Of a stretch of 64,000 bases of DNA, positions 50,090 through 59,494 are shown piece after piece (position 1 is the first letter of the stretch; every line of letters begins with the position of its first letter). The translations under genes and the position numbers were made by a program. The DNA is from JAVBWI01 sp036677445. Lineage in GTDB: Bacteria; Bacillota; Clostridia; Christensenellales; CAG-138. A model generated the notes under the pieces. The model was not told where the DNA came from. It was given only the letters and a program-made list of their open reading frames with translations, and made no database searches. The stretch lies in NCBI GenBank assembly GCA_036677445.1, contig JAVBWI010000023.1:1-64000 (forward strand). Direction: 5' to 3'.

Positions 50090-50986
50090 ATGGCACTGAG
50101 GAATTTTGATGAGCTTATCGAAAAGGTAAAGGGCGGAAAAAAGCGTACCGTTGCGCTTGTTGAGGCGAACGACGCACACGCGCTGGAAGCGGTGATCCAT
50201 GCGGCGGACATCGTATCCGCAATACTCGTCGGCGACCGAAAAAAAATCTTGGATGTGCTGCTCGAACTGGGGCAGGATCCGGCCGGTTTTGAAATTGTTG
50301 AGGTTCCCGCAGGCATGCATCCTTCCGTATGCGCGGCAAACCTCATACACGAAGGCCGCGCAGACTTTTTGATGAAGGGCAAAATGATGACGGGCGACCT
50401 TTTAAAGGGCGTACTTTCCCCTGAAGCTAACTTGCGTTCCGGCGGGCTTATGAGCCATGTCATGATGACGGAGGTGCCGGGTTACCATAAGCTATTGTGC
50501 GTAACAGACGGCGGCATGTGCACCTATCCCGATCTTGAAAAGAAAAAACATATCGTGGAAAACGCCGTAAAGTTCTTCCATGGTCTGGGGTATGAAAAGC
50601 CCAATGTTGCCGCGCTATGCGCAATTGAGACGGTCAACCCCAAAATGCAGGAAACCGTGGACGCCGCCGCGCTCAAGGAAATGAGCCTTAACGGCGAGCT
50701 GCCCTCCTGCTATGTGGAAGGCCCAATTTCCTATGATCTCGCCATGGTACCCGCGCTTTCCGAAATCAAAGGCTTTTCCTGCCCTTGTGTGGGCGATTTC
50801 GATATACTGCTCGTACCGGAGATCGTGGTTGGTAACGTGCTGGGCAAATGCTTCGTGTATACCTGCGGCGGCCGCATGGCCGGGGTGATACAGGGCTGCA
50901 AGGTGCCCATCGTGCTGACCTCGCGCGGATCCTCCGCGGAAGAAAAATACTACTCCCTTGCTCTTGGCGCGGGCGTATGCGGGTGA
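50090..50986 (+). CDS. ptb: Phosphate butyryltransferase
   Basis: A 298-residue acyltransferase converting butyryl-CoA and Pi to butyryl phosphate. ALRNFDELIEKVKGGKKRTV starts like clostridial Ptb; HPSVCAANLIHEGRADFLMKG and KGKMMTGDLLKGVL are family segments. ATG 50090 gives the right length. The butyrate kinase follows after 7 nt. Related phosphate acyltransferases cannot be excluded by eye. Confidence 0.9.
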   Translation: MALRNFDELIEKVKGGKKRTVALVEANDAHALEAVIHAADIVSAILVGDRKKILDVLLELGQDPAGFEIVEVPAGMHPSVCAANLIHEGRADFLMKGKMMTGDLLKGVLSPEANLRSGGLMSHVMMTEVPGYHKLLCVTDGGMCTYPDLEKKKHIVENAVKFFHGLGYEKPNVAALCAIETVNPKMQETVDAAALKEMSLNGELPSCYVEGPISYDLAMVPALSEIKGFSCPCVGDFDILLVPEIVVGNVLGKCFVYTCGGRMAGVIQGCKVPIVLTSRGSSAEEKYYSLALGAGVCG

Positions 50987-50993
50987 AGCGCCT

Positions 50994-52070
50994 ATGGAAC
51001 GCATATTGGTAATCAATCCGGGCAGCACCTCGACCAAGGTCGCGGTGTTTGAGGATGAGACCAAGCTCCTGAGCGAAACGCTGCGCCATGCGGATGAAGA
51101 GCTTGCCCGGTTCTCCTGGGTAATGGAGCAGGTGGAGTATCGCAAGGATCTGATCGGGCAGTATCTCAAAGCGAACGGCTTTGATATTTCTTCGCTCACT
51201 TGCGTAATGGCGCGCGGCGGGCAGCTTCCGCCCGTCCCCTCCGGCGCGTTCCCTGTGAATCAGGACATGATCGATTACCTGTATACCGTAAAAGCGGGCG
51301 CGCACGTTTCGAATATTGCCTGCGTAATCGCCGACGGCATCGCGAAAGAGCTGGGAATCCCCGCCTATGTGTACGATCCTGTGGCCGTGGACGAGCTCGC
51401 GCCGGTCGCACGCATTACCGGCATGCCGGAGCTGACCAAGCTCAGCCGCGGACATGCGCTCAATACACACGCCATGGCGCGCCGCTGCGCACAGAACATA
51501 CTGCGCCGGCCTGTGGATGAATGCACCTTTATCGTAGCGCACCTGGGCGGCGGATGCAGCGTCTGGCTCATCGACAAGGGGTATTCCATCGATATGTACA
51601 GCGATGACGACGCGGGCTTTTCGCCCGAGCGCTGCGGCCGCATACAGGCAATGGAACTGGTGAAGCTGTGCTACAGCGGCAAATTTACTTTTGAGCAAAT
51701 GGGCAAAAAAATACGCGGCAACGCAGGCTTCCGCGCGCTCCTTGGCACCAGCGACGCCCGTGAGGTGGAAGCCCGTATCGCCGCAGGGGATGAATATGCC
51801 AAGCTGGTGTATGAGGCCTTCGCTTATGGTATCGCCAAGAGCATAGGCGATCTTGCCACCGTGGTGCGCGGTAAGGTAGACCGCATCATACTCACCGGCG
51901 GAATTGCTTACTCTAAAACGGTTACGGACAGCATACTATCCTATGTGGATTGGATCGCACCTGTCGAGCTGATGCCCGGCGAGTATGAAATGGAAGCGCT
52001 CGCGGAAGGCGGGCTGCGCGTACTGCGAGGCGAGGAAATGCCCAAATCTTTTGTATGGCACAGGTCTTAA
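50994..52070 (+). CDS. buk: Butyrate kinase
   Basis: A 358-residue ASKHA kinase producing butyrate and ATP. ILVINPGSTSTKVAVFEDE at the N-terminus is the phosphate-binding loop; RGGQLPPVPSGAFPVNQDMI, VAHLGGGCSVW and LTGGIAYSK follow in order. Coupled to ptb, so the operon performs the last step of butyrate fermentation; Rex at 44.3 kb may regulate it. Confidence 0.94.
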   Translation: MERILVINPGSTSTKVAVFEDETKLLSETLRHADEELARFSWVMEQVEYRKDLIGQYLKANGFDISSLTCVMARGGQLPPVPSGAFPVNQDMIDYLYTVKAGAHVSNIACVIADGIAKELGIPAYVYDPVAVDELAPVARITGMPELTKLSRGHALNTHAMARRCAQNILRRPVDECTFIVAHLGGGCSVWLIDKGYSIDMYSDDDAGFSPERCGRIQAMELVKLCYSGKFTFEQMGKKIRGNAGFRALLGTSDAREVEARIAAGDEYAKLVYEAFAYGIAKSIGDLATVVRGKVDRIILTGGIAYSKTVTDSILSYVDWIAPVELMPGEYEMEALAEGGLRVLRGEEMPKSFVWHRS

Positions 52071-52220
52071 ACCGCTTCCCCGCACTATGCAGACAGCTTG
52101 GAGCGGGGTTGTTTTTACCCTTTGCGTATTACATGCAGAAGTTGGGTACACGCTACAAGCATGAGATGGTGGAATTATCGCATCCAAACACTCCGTGCAA
52201 GGCGGCAAGGACACATACAC

Positions 52221-52673
52221 ATGCGTCGGCGCGGCCCCAATCGCGCATGGGCGCTTGCGGGGTTATTTGCTGCCGTGCTTATCGTGGGCGCGCTTGCGTT
52301 ATTTTTCAGCAGGCAAACGAACGTACCGACTTTGCCCACACCCACGCTCTCCCCCACGCTTTCCCCCACACCCACTGCAACGCCCCTGCCGACTATATCG
52401 CCAACACCCCTGGCTTCGCCCACTGTTTCGCCGTCCCCGACGGTTACGCCTGCGCCTACCGTAACAAAGTCGCCCACGCCAAAACCTACCGCACAACCAA
52501 CCCCCACCGCAAAGCCTGTGGTGACGCCCTCGCCCTCGCCCACCCCGCGCCGTACGCCGCGGCCCACAGCTGTGCCCACGCCTACCGCCGTACCCACGGA
52601 GGTACCTACGGCGGAGCCCACCGCGGAACCGACACAGCCTCCCTCCACTGAGGAGCCGACGTCTGCCCCATGA
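52221..52673 (+). CDS. Membrane-anchored Pro/Thr-rich stalk protein
   Basis: A 150-residue protein with an N-terminal basic stretch (MRRRGPNRAW), one TM helix (ALAGLFAAVLIVGALALFF) and about 110 residues rich in TP, SP and PT dipeptides with a short acidic end. The outside part may be a glycosylated stalk in the wall. ATG 52221 has AAGGA upstream; a longer frame is open. Between buk and murI. Confidence 0.6.
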   Translation: MRRRGPNRAWALAGLFAAVLIVGALALFFSRQTNVPTLPTPTLSPTLSPTPTATPLPTISPTPLASPTVSPSPTVTPAPTVTKSPTPKPTAQPTPTAKPVVTPSPSPTPRRTPRPTAVPTPTAVPTEVPTAEPTAEPTQPPSTEEPTSAP

Positions 52674-52782
52674 AGCGGCTGCCCGGCAGTGCCTGCGCCA
52701 ACATTCCGGTAAAAGTCGCCCATAGGGTATTGTGCGCATGCACGCTTGCCTATGCGTATTGAAATGCTTTCAGGAGGACCCC

Positions 52783-53574
52783 ATGGACAAACGACCCATC
52801 GGTATATTCGACAGCGGCCTGGGCGGCGTTTCCGTTTTACGCCGGGCGCTGCATATGCTCCCCAATGAGAATTTCATTTACTACGGAGATAACAGCAATG
52901 CGCCTTATGGCTGCCGCAGCGAAGAAGAGATTCGCACGCTTACCCTTGCAGCAGGACAGTTTTTGTCCGCACAGGGCATAAAGGCACTGCTTATTGCCTG
53001 TAACACGGCGACCGCCGCCGCAATAGATACCCTGCAACAAGCTCTGCCTATACCCGTTATAGGCACAGAACCCGCCATTCTGCTGGCTGACGCGCAGCCC
53101 GGTCAGGGACGCATATTGATGATGGCCACCGTAGCCACAACCAGGCTTGCCCGTTATCATGCACAAAAAAGGCTGCTCACCCAACCCGAACGCGTGGCGG
53201 ACGTTCCCTGCGATGCGGAATTTGTGAGGCGCATAGAAAGCGGATTATTTCAACCCGGCAGCTATGACGATATTCTTGCACAAACACTTGCGCCCTTTGA
53301 CGGCGAAAAAGTCGATGCAATCGTGCTTGGCTGCACACACTATCCCTTTATTCAAAAGGAGATAGAGCGCTATGCCTCGACGCATTTTCAGGGAAAGCCC
53401 CAATTTTACGATGGCGGGCAATCCGCCGCGCAGGCGCTTGTCGTCACGCTCACACAGAATGGGCTGAACAATCCCGGCGGCTGCGGTCACGTTTCGTTCC
53501 TGACCAGCGCGGATGCGCCGGCTGTCCTTCCGCTTTTTGAAATGCTGCTTCATCAGCCGATGCGCTTCCTGTAA
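52783..53574 (+). CDS. murI: Glutamate racemase
   Basis: A 263-residue racemase making D-glutamate for peptidoglycan. IGIFDSGLGGVSVLRRAL, ACNTATAAAIDTL (catalytic Cys) and VLGCTHYPFIQKEI (second Cys) are all present. RBS AGGAGG and ATG 52783. Confidence 0.96.
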   Translation: MDKRPIGIFDSGLGGVSVLRRALHMLPNENFIYYGDNSNAPYGCRSEEEIRTLTLAAGQFLSAQGIKALLIACNTATAAAIDTLQQALPIPVIGTEPAILLADAQPGQGRILMMATVATTRLARYHAQKRLLTQPERVADVPCDAEFVRRIESGLFQPGSYDDILAQTLAPFDGEKVDAIVLGCTHYPFIQKEIERYASTHFQGKPQFYDGGQSAAQALVVTLTQNGLNNPGGCGHVSFLTSADAPAVLPLFEMLLHQPMRFL

Positions 53575-53622
53575 AAGAACGGAATACATTTTCTAAGATT
53601 TCACAGTCATGGCGAAAAGCAC

Positions 53623-53651
53623 TTGAAATATCGGCTAAAACTATGTATCCT
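53623..53651 (+). promoter_or_regulatory. Promoter of the TRAP-TAXI operon
   Basis: TTGAAA at 53623-53628, 17-nt spacer, TATCCT at 53646-53651. Confidence 0.5.
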
Positions 53652-53718
53652 ATTAATATAGAATGCGTGTGTACAGGCATATGCGTATGCATGCATGAAA
53701 AACGAGGAGGGTGAACTC

Positions 53719-54666
53719 ATGAAGAAGATCGTATCGATTCTATTGGTCGTCCTTTTGGCGCTGTCTCTGGTTGCCTGCGCTAAGCCCCAGCAGCAAAATC
53801 TTGCCATGGTAACAGGCGGGGAAAGCGGAACGTATTATGCTTACGGCGGCATGATCGCGAATGTGCTGACCGAAGCTGTTGAAAATGTGACCATCACCGC
53901 TTCCACCTCCGGCGCTTCCGTAGCAAATGCCCGTTCCATCAACAACAGCGAGGCGGATCTGGCCATACTGCAGAACGACGTGTTCGATTACGCATACCGT
54001 GGCGTAGAAGCCTTTGCAGAAGAAGGCAAGCTTGAGAACGTCGCCACCATCGGTACATTATATCCTGAAGTCATTCAGGTCGTTGCCACCAAAGCCTCCG
54101 GCATTACGAGCATTGCGGATCTTGCCGGCAAGCGTGTTTCCGTCGGTGATGTAGGTTCCGGCACGGAAGCGAATGCCCGTCAGATACTTGAAGCCTACGG
54201 CCTCTCTTATAACGATCTGGGCAAGGTTGAATATCTCGGCTTCGGCGATTCTTCCACTGCCATCCAGCAGATGACCATCGACGCCGCGTTCGTGACTGCG
54301 GGCGTACCCAACCCTGCCATACTTGAGCTCAACGCCATGGTAGAGGTCGTTCTGGTTCCCGTTGAAGGCGCCGAGGCAGATGCGCTCATCGCCAAATACC
54401 CCTTCTACGCGCCCTATACGATTGAAGATACCGCTTATGAAGGCATCTCCGGCGTTAATACCGTCACCATACTCGCCACGCTTGCCTGCCGCGCGGACCT
54501 CGACGAGGATACGGTATATGCCATCACCAAGGCGCTCTTCGAAAACAAAGACAAGATCGCCCACGCCAAAGCGGAAGTCCTCTCCCCCGAGAGCGCTGTA
54601 AAGGGCGTATCCGTCCCGTTCCATCCCGGCGCTGTGAAATACTACAAAGAACTTGGCCTAATGTAA
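53719..54666 (+). CDS. TRAP-TAXI substrate-binding lipoprotein
   Basis: A 315-residue extracellular receptor. The signal peptide ends at LVAC (lipobox). The mature part shows TAXI family segments: MVTGGESGTYYAYGGMIANV, STSGASVANARSINNSEADL, VGDVGSGTEANARQILEAYG. It captures a small carboxylate-type solute for the fused permease downstream. RBS GAGGAGGG. Confidence 0.93.
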   Translation: MKKIVSILLVVLLALSLVACAKPQQQNLAMVTGGESGTYYAYGGMIANVLTEAVENVTITASTSGASVANARSINNSEADLAILQNDVFDYAYRGVEAFAEEGKLENVATIGTLYPEVIQVVATKASGITSIADLAGKRVSVGDVGSGTEANARQILEAYGLSYNDLGKVEYLGFGDSSTAIQQMTIDAAFVTAGVPNPAILELNAMVEVVLVPVEGAEADALIAKYPFYAPYTIEDTAYEGISGVNTVTILATLACRADLDEDTVYAITKALFENKDKIAHAKAEVLSPESAVKGVSVPFHPGAVKYYKELGLM

Positions 54667-54687
54667 GCCCGTGCTGCCTTTTCACCC

Positions 54688-55230
54688 GTGAAGGCTTACT
54701 TATCAAAGGTTTTTGAGCAAACGCGGGGGAACAAGTTCAAACGGCTTGTTCCCCTTCTCTTTTTATTTGCATTGCTGCTGTGCGTCTTTTTTCTGCCCGT
54801 CGCGCCCCGTCTGGTTCTCACCCGTGCGAAGGACGGCAAAATGCTGCTTGCGCTTCCCATAGCGCAGCAGGAGACCTTTCAGATCAGATATACGCATTCC
54901 GCCAACCGTTCGCCGGTGGTGGATACCATCGAATGGACAGGGGAAGTATTGATGGTGCGTGAATCGCTGTTCCAAACATTCGGCGCAGGTATTCCCATAC
55001 CCGCGGACGGCATAGGCAAGGAGCTTATCAAGACAGATAAGGGATACCGCTTAACCGGCATAGATAAACCGCAGGATTCATTTTTGCTGATGACCCAGGA
55101 AATACCCGATCATTACTTGTTATATCGCGACCGGGAAATCAGCCTGAATGCGCTGATCGGTATTGGAAGCATATTAAAATTCGAAGTACGCAAAACAACT
55201 TTGCCCGAATGCATACTGTATGGGGCGTAA
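54688..55230 (+). CDS. DUF1850 protein of the TRAP-TAXI operon
   Basis: A 180-residue protein with one TM helix (LVPLLFLFALLLCVFFLPVA) and a DUF1850-type beta-rich domain (IRYTHSANRSPVVDTIEW, TFGAGIPI). It is regularly encoded between TAXI receptor and permease, role unknown. GTG 54688 has a weak RBS, and a terminator-like hairpin lies within its first codons, so the true start could be further downstream. Confidence 0.75.
   Translation: MKAYLSKVFEQTRGNKFKRLVPLLFLFALLLCVFFLPVAPRLVLTRAKDGKMLLALPIAQQETFQIRYTHSANRSPVVDTIEWTGEVLMVRESLFQTFGAGIPIPADGIGKELIKTDKGYRLTGIDKPQDSFLLMTQEIPDHYLLYRDREISLNALIGIGSILKFEVRKTTLPECILYGA
54726..54766 (+). terminator. Intragenic terminator/attenuator in the DUF1850 gene
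   Basis: GGGGAACAAG and CTTGTTCCCC, perfect 10-bp stem, 9-nt loop, then TTCTCTTTTTATTT. It could make receptor mRNA more abundant than permease mRNA. Confidence 0.6.
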
Positions 55231-55272
55231 GTGATATTGCAGGAAAAACCCTATGAGATTGGGAGGAATCCT

Positions 55273-57441
55273 ATGGCATTGTTTCATAAGAAAAATAAGA
55301 GCGGGACCACGCCCGATGATACCCTGCTTGCCGTCGATACAGCCGGCATGACGGAACAGGAGATCGCCGGATTGGAAGCGGAAGCCGTACTGCAAAAGTA
55401 CGACAGGGAATCCGCCTATCGTAACCGGCTTTCCAAACCGCTTACGATGTTTACCGCCGTGATACTCATTGCGTTTTCGGTCTTTCAGCTCTATACCAGC
55501 ATATTCACCATACCTACGCAGCTTCTGCGCGCTTACCACCTGTCCTTTGTGTTGTTTTTGGTATACCTCCTGTTCCCCGCAAAAAAAGGTATGCGCAAGG
55601 ATACCATACCCTGGTATGACTGGGTATTGGGGTTCACGGCGCTCGCGCTGGTGCTGTATATCCCTGTCAACTATGAGTATCTGGTCAAGGCAATGGGCAA
55701 CTACAGCCTGTTGCAGACGGTGATCGGCATACTCGGTATATTATTGGTAATGGAAGCCTGCCGCCGCGTGGTCGGATTGCCCATTCTTATTATCGTGAGC
55801 ATATTTCTTCTGTATACGCTCTTTGGCAACTACATCCCGGGCACATTTGGCCACAGGGGAAATACGTTCAAACAGCTTTCCACGCACATGTACTACACGC
55901 TCTCCGGCCTGTTCGGTACGCCGCTGGGCGTTAGTTCCACATTCATATTCCTGTTTATATTGTTCGGCGCTTTTCTGGAGAAGACGGGTGTAGGCAAGTT
56001 ATTTATAGACCTTGCCAATGCGATAGCGGGCAAGCGTATCGGTGGGCCCGCCAAAGTGGCGGTCATATCCTCCGCGCTGCAGGGAACCGTATCGGGAAGC
56101 TCTGTGGCAAACACTGTCGGCACCGGTTCCTTTACCATACCCGCCATGAAACGGCTGGGCTATAAACCGGAATTCGCAGGCGCGGTGGAAGCGGCCGCTT
56201 CCACCGGCGGGCAGCTTATGCCGCCCATCATGGGCGCAGCAGCGTTCCTGATGGCGGAAGTTACCGGCTTTTCTTACGGCCGCGTGGTGCTCTCCGCCAT
56301 CATACCCGCGATACTCTACTTCTCCGGCATACTCATCAGCGTCCATCATGAGGCGCGAAAATTGGGACTCAAAGGCCTGCCCGATGATGAAATGCCCAAG
56401 CTGGGGCAGGTCATGAAGGAACGCGGGCATCTGTTGCTGCCGCTGGCGTTCATGATCTATATACTCGCTTCGGGTCTGACGCCCACGTTCGCGGCGCTTG
56501 GCGCCATACTCACTTCGCTGATGGCATACAGCATACAGCTCTGGTCATTGATTCCGGCGGCGGGCATCATCATCGGACTCCAAACGGGTCTGCCTATAGA
56601 GTGGTGCGCCATCGGCGCGATTGCAGTTTGGATGCTTATCTGCCTGTTCCGCAGGCGTTTGGGCTTTAACCCTATGGATATTCTCGATTCTCTTAAAAAC
56701 GGTGCGCGCAACGTATTGGCGGTAGCGGTCGCCTGCGCAATGGCAGGCATGATCGTAGGCTCCGTCACATTGACCGGCCTTGGCCTGAAGTTTGCAACGG
56801 GTCTGGCGCATCTCGCGGGTGATAATATTTTCCTGATGATGTTCTTCACAATGCTCGCCTCCATCGTGCTGGGCATGGGCGTACCGACCACGGCCAACTA
56901 CCTCATTACCTCCACCATCTGTGCGCCCGCGATCATCACCATGCTGATGATACGCGACGGCGTTTCCCAAGCTACGATGGCGTATATCATGAGCGCGCAT
57001 CTGTTTGTATTCTACTTTGGCATCGTGGCGGATATTACGCCTCCCGTGGCGCTCGCCGCCATGGCCGGCTCCGCCATAGCAAGAGGGGATCCGTTTAAAA
57101 CAGGCGTGACGGCAACGCGGATAGCCATCGGCGCGTTCATAGTACCGTATATTTTCGTGCTGAATCCTGCCATGCTGATGATCGATGTGGATATCCCTGA
57201 AATATTGCTCAACGTATGCACGGCGCTATTGGGCATGTACGCGCTATCCGGCGGGTTGACCGGTTTTGTGCAGGACGACTGCACCTGGTATGAACGCCTT
57301 ATACTCATCGGCGGCGGTATGGCAATGATCATACCCGGAATAATGACGGATGTAATCGGACTTGTTGTGGTGGGCGCCATCGTGGTTATACAGAAGCTGC
57401 GCTATAAAAAAAGCGGCAGACGCAAGCCTGTCCGACTATAA
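55273..57441 (+). CDS. TRAP-TAXI fused permease (4TM-12TM)
   Basis: A 722-residue membrane protein in which the small (DctQ-like) and large (DctM-like) parts are fused. TVSGSSVANTVGTGSFTIPA, GGQLMPPIMGAAAFLMAEV and GMGVPTTANYLI are conserved in the TAXI large subunit. Na+-driven import of the receptor's ligand. ATG 55273 has GGGAGGA. Confidence 0.93.
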   Translation: MALFHKKNKSGTTPDDTLLAVDTAGMTEQEIAGLEAEAVLQKYDRESAYRNRLSKPLTMFTAVILIAFSVFQLYTSIFTIPTQLLRAYHLSFVLFLVYLLFPAKKGMRKDTIPWYDWVLGFTALALVLYIPVNYEYLVKAMGNYSLLQTVIGILGILLVMEACRRVVGLPILIIVSIFLLYTLFGNYIPGTFGHRGNTFKQLSTHMYYTLSGLFGTPLGVSSTFIFLFILFGAFLEKTGVGKLFIDLANAIAGKRIGGPAKVAVISSALQGTVSGSSVANTVGTGSFTIPAMKRLGYKPEFAGAVEAAASTGGQLMPPIMGAAAFLMAEVTGFSYGRVVLSAIIPAILYFSGILISVHHEARKLGLKGLPDDEMPKLGQVMKERGHLLLPLAFMIYILASGLTPTFAALGAILTSLMAYSIQLWSLIPAAGIIIGLQTGLPIEWCAIGAIAVWMLICLFRRRLGFNPMDILDSLKNGARNVLAVAVACAMAGMIVGSVTLTGLGLKFATGLAHLAGDNIFLMMFFTMLASIVLGMGVPTTANYLITSTICAPAIITMLMIRDGVSQATMAYIMSAHLFVFYFGIVADITPPVALAAMAGSAIARGDPFKTGVTATRIAIGAFIVPYIFVLNPAMLMIDVDIPEILLNVCTALLGMYALSGGLTGFVQDDCTWYERLILIGGGMAMIIPGIMTDVIGLVVVGAIVVIQKLRYKKSGRRKPVRL

Positions 57442-57455
57442 AGCATAAACACACG

Positions 57456-57488
57456 AAAAGCCCGCGGCGCAACTCGCCGCGGGCTTTG
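57456..57488. terminator. Bidirectional terminator between TRAP and alkA
   Basis: AAAGCCCGCGGCG and CGCCGCGGGCTTT form a perfect 13-bp stem with a 5-nt loop between converging genes. Confidence 0.8.
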
Positions 57489-57561
57489 CTATGCAACAGA
57501 GCATAATCTTTGAGGGGTTTCGACAAATGGCAGCCCGCTATACGGAAATTCGTCTTCGCAT

Positions 57562-58209
57562 TCAGGATTTGCTTTTTGCAGGTGCATAGTCCCGCATGCC
57601 CGGAATCGCGCCCCCTGCAATCGCCCAAAGGTACAGGCAAGCGACCGACGCATAGGGCGCATACCGCCTGCGGTATTTCTCAAAGAGCCTTTTATCGATG
57701 CGCCTGTGATGATAGAGCATACGCAGGCCGCGATGGATAGCAAGGTCGCCATAGCTCATCACATTCGGACGCTGCATGGAAAACGTCATCAGCATCTCCG
57801 CCGTCCATATGCCGATGCCTTTCAGGCCGGACAACTGCTTGCAGACCGCATCATCCTCCATGCCGTAGAGCGCATAGAGATCCAATTCGCCGTTGCGTAT
57901 GCTCGCCGCGGCGTTTTTAATGTATCCGGCTTTCCGGAAAGAGATTCCAAAACGCTGTATCTCCTCCGCGGACAAGGCGTCGATCGTCTGCGGCGTAATG
58001 GCTGTTAGCTCCGTTTTCATGCGGTTCCATATGGTTTGGTGCGCTTTGGTGGCGATCTGCTGGCCAACGATGCAATTGACAAGCGACTCAAAGAGATCGG
58101 GGTTCACCTCGCGGTCAATATGGCCGATCTGGTCTATGGCACGGCCCAAAACCGCGTCGCGGGCTTTGAGATGGTTGATTTCCCGTTCCCCATACGCAAA
58201 GCACTGCAT
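57562..58209 (-). CDS. alkA: DNA-3-methyladenine glycosylase II (AlkA-like)
   Basis: A 215-residue HhH-GPD glycosylase. SLVNCIVGQQIATKAHQTIW, LSGLKGIGIWTAEMLMTFSM (the helix-hairpin-helix) and FEKYRRRYAPYASVACLYLW are family features. Excises alkylated bases. ATG 58209 has GGAGGG; a longer frame overlaps ogt without an RBS. Third gene of the ada-ogt-alkA operon. Confidence 0.9.
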   Translation of the reverse strand: MQCFAYGEREINHLKARDAVLGRAIDQIGHIDREVNPDLFESLVNCIVGQQIATKAHQTIWNRMKTELTAITPQTIDALSAEEIQRFGISFRKAGYIKNAAASIRNGELDLYALYGMEDDAVCKQLSGLKGIGIWTAEMLMTFSMQRPNVMSYGDLAIHRGLRMLYHHRRIDKRLFEKYRRRYAPYASVACLYLWAIAGGAIPGMRDYAPAKSKS

Positions 58210-58211
58210 GT

Positions 58212-58676
58212 TTAAAGTACGCCCTCCAGCCTGAGCAAACATTCCTTGGCCGCCAGCCCGCCCGCATAGCCAGTCAGTTGGCCGTTCGCGCCGATGACCC
58301 TGTGGCAAGGTACAAACAGCGAGATGGGGTTCAAGCCGTTTGCGCGCCCCACCGCGCGGGCGGCGTTCGGCCTGCCGAGCCCTCGTGCAAGCTCCCCATA
58401 GGTCCGCGTTTCTCCATAGGGAATGGTAAGCAGCGATTGCCATACGGCACGCTCAAAATCGGTTCCCTCCAAGGCATACGGCAAATCAAAAACACGGCGC
58501 TTGCCGTCAAAATATTCTTGAAGCTGCTTTGCCGCTTCGCGTAGCAGCGGGGTCTCCCCTATCTTAAATTCTTTTGGTTTTACCGTGCCGCCAAAAAACA
58601 CGTTGGTAATCGCTTCTCCGTTTTCGGCGATGCCGATTTTCCCGATCGGCGTTTCATAAAAGAACGCTTTTTTCAT
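58212..58676 (-). CDS. ogt: Methylated-DNA--protein-cysteine methyltransferase
   Basis: A 154-residue suicide repair enzyme with PCHRVIGANG (active Cys) and RAVGRANGLNPISLFVPCH, plus an N-terminal RNase H-like part (ETPIGKIGIAENGE). Removes O6-methyl from guanine. Overlaps the ada stop by 23 nt and is followed 2 nt later by alkA. Confidence 0.95.
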   Translation of the reverse strand: MKKAFFYETPIGKIGIAENGEAITNVFFGGTVKPKEFKIGETPLLREAAKQLQEYFDGKRRVFDLPYALEGTDFERAVWQSLLTIPYGETRTYGELARGLGRPNAARAVGRANGLNPISLFVPCHRVIGANGQLTGYAGGLAAKECLLRLEGVL

Positions 58677-59247
58677 CTGCCCTATCCCTTTCGCTTTTGC
58701 GGTATTCGCCGGGCGTCATTCCGGTCTGCTTTTTAAAAAAGTTATAAAAGGCGGATAAGCTTTCAAATCCGCAGGCACATGCAATATCGACAACAGGCAA
58801 CATTGTTTCCTTCAGTATACGCATGGCGCCGCGCGCACGCAGGCGGTTCGTGTATTCAAAAGGCGTCATGCCGAACTGTCGTTTGAATATGACCGACAGG
58901 TGGTTGAAGGAAACCCCAAGGCCGTTGAGCCGCTCGATCATATCCTCACGGTTGGAATAGTTGATGTCAAGCAAAACCTTTACCTGCTCCGCCAGCTCCT
59001 CCAAAGGACGATATTCTGTCAAATCGGGCCGGCAGCGTTTGCAGGGACGAAAGCCGTCCGCCGCCGCTTGCTCCGGCGTATCATAAAACACGACGTTTTT
59101 CCTTAACGGCGTGCGGGCTGTGCACGAAGGGCGGCAGAAGATGCCCGTCGTCTTTACCGCGATGCAATATGTGCCGTCGAAGCTTGCATCACACCTGACA
59201 AATGCCTCCCATTTTTCCTCATCCGAAAGGCCGTGCACGGTTCTCAC
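58654..59247 (-). CDS. adaA: Ada-type regulator (methyl-phosphotriester transferase plus AraC domain)
   Basis: A 197-residue protein. The Ada N-domain has four zinc cysteines (FCRPSCTARTP, RPCKRCRPD) with the methyl-accepting Cys in IFCRPSC. A C-terminal AraC HTH pair follows (FNHLSVIFKRQFGMTPFEYT, DIACACGFESLSAFYNFFKK). Activates the adaA-ogt-alkA operon when methylated. GTG 59247 is used. Minus promoter TATAAT near 59257-59262 lacks a -35, as expected for an activated promoter. Confidence 0.92.
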   Translation of the reverse strand: MRTVHGLSDEEKWEAFVRCDASFDGTYCIAVKTTGIFCRPSCTARTPLRKNVVFYDTPEQAAADGFRPCKRCRPDLTEYRPLEELAEQVKVLLDINYSNREDMIERLNGLGVSFNHLSVIFKRQFGMTPFEYTNRLRARGAMRILKETMLPVVDIACACGFESLSAFYNFFKKQTGMTPGEYRKSERDRADEKSVLL

Positions 59248-59494
59248 CCCCTATCCGTCTTGATTATATCATTTTTACCCTGCGGACGCTTCCTGTTTTT
59301 CATGAAGTATATTGGAGCGGCGTATAAAATGGCCTGCATGCTCATCCCCGCTTATCCTCCGCCGGTTTATACTCCACAAACCTGTACGGGTGTTCCATCC
59401 AAAACATTGTGCAAAATAACGGCACGGAACTTGTAATACCCGGCGTATTTTGCTATCCTGTTATAAGATAAACGATATGGAGGTAACTGCGCAA

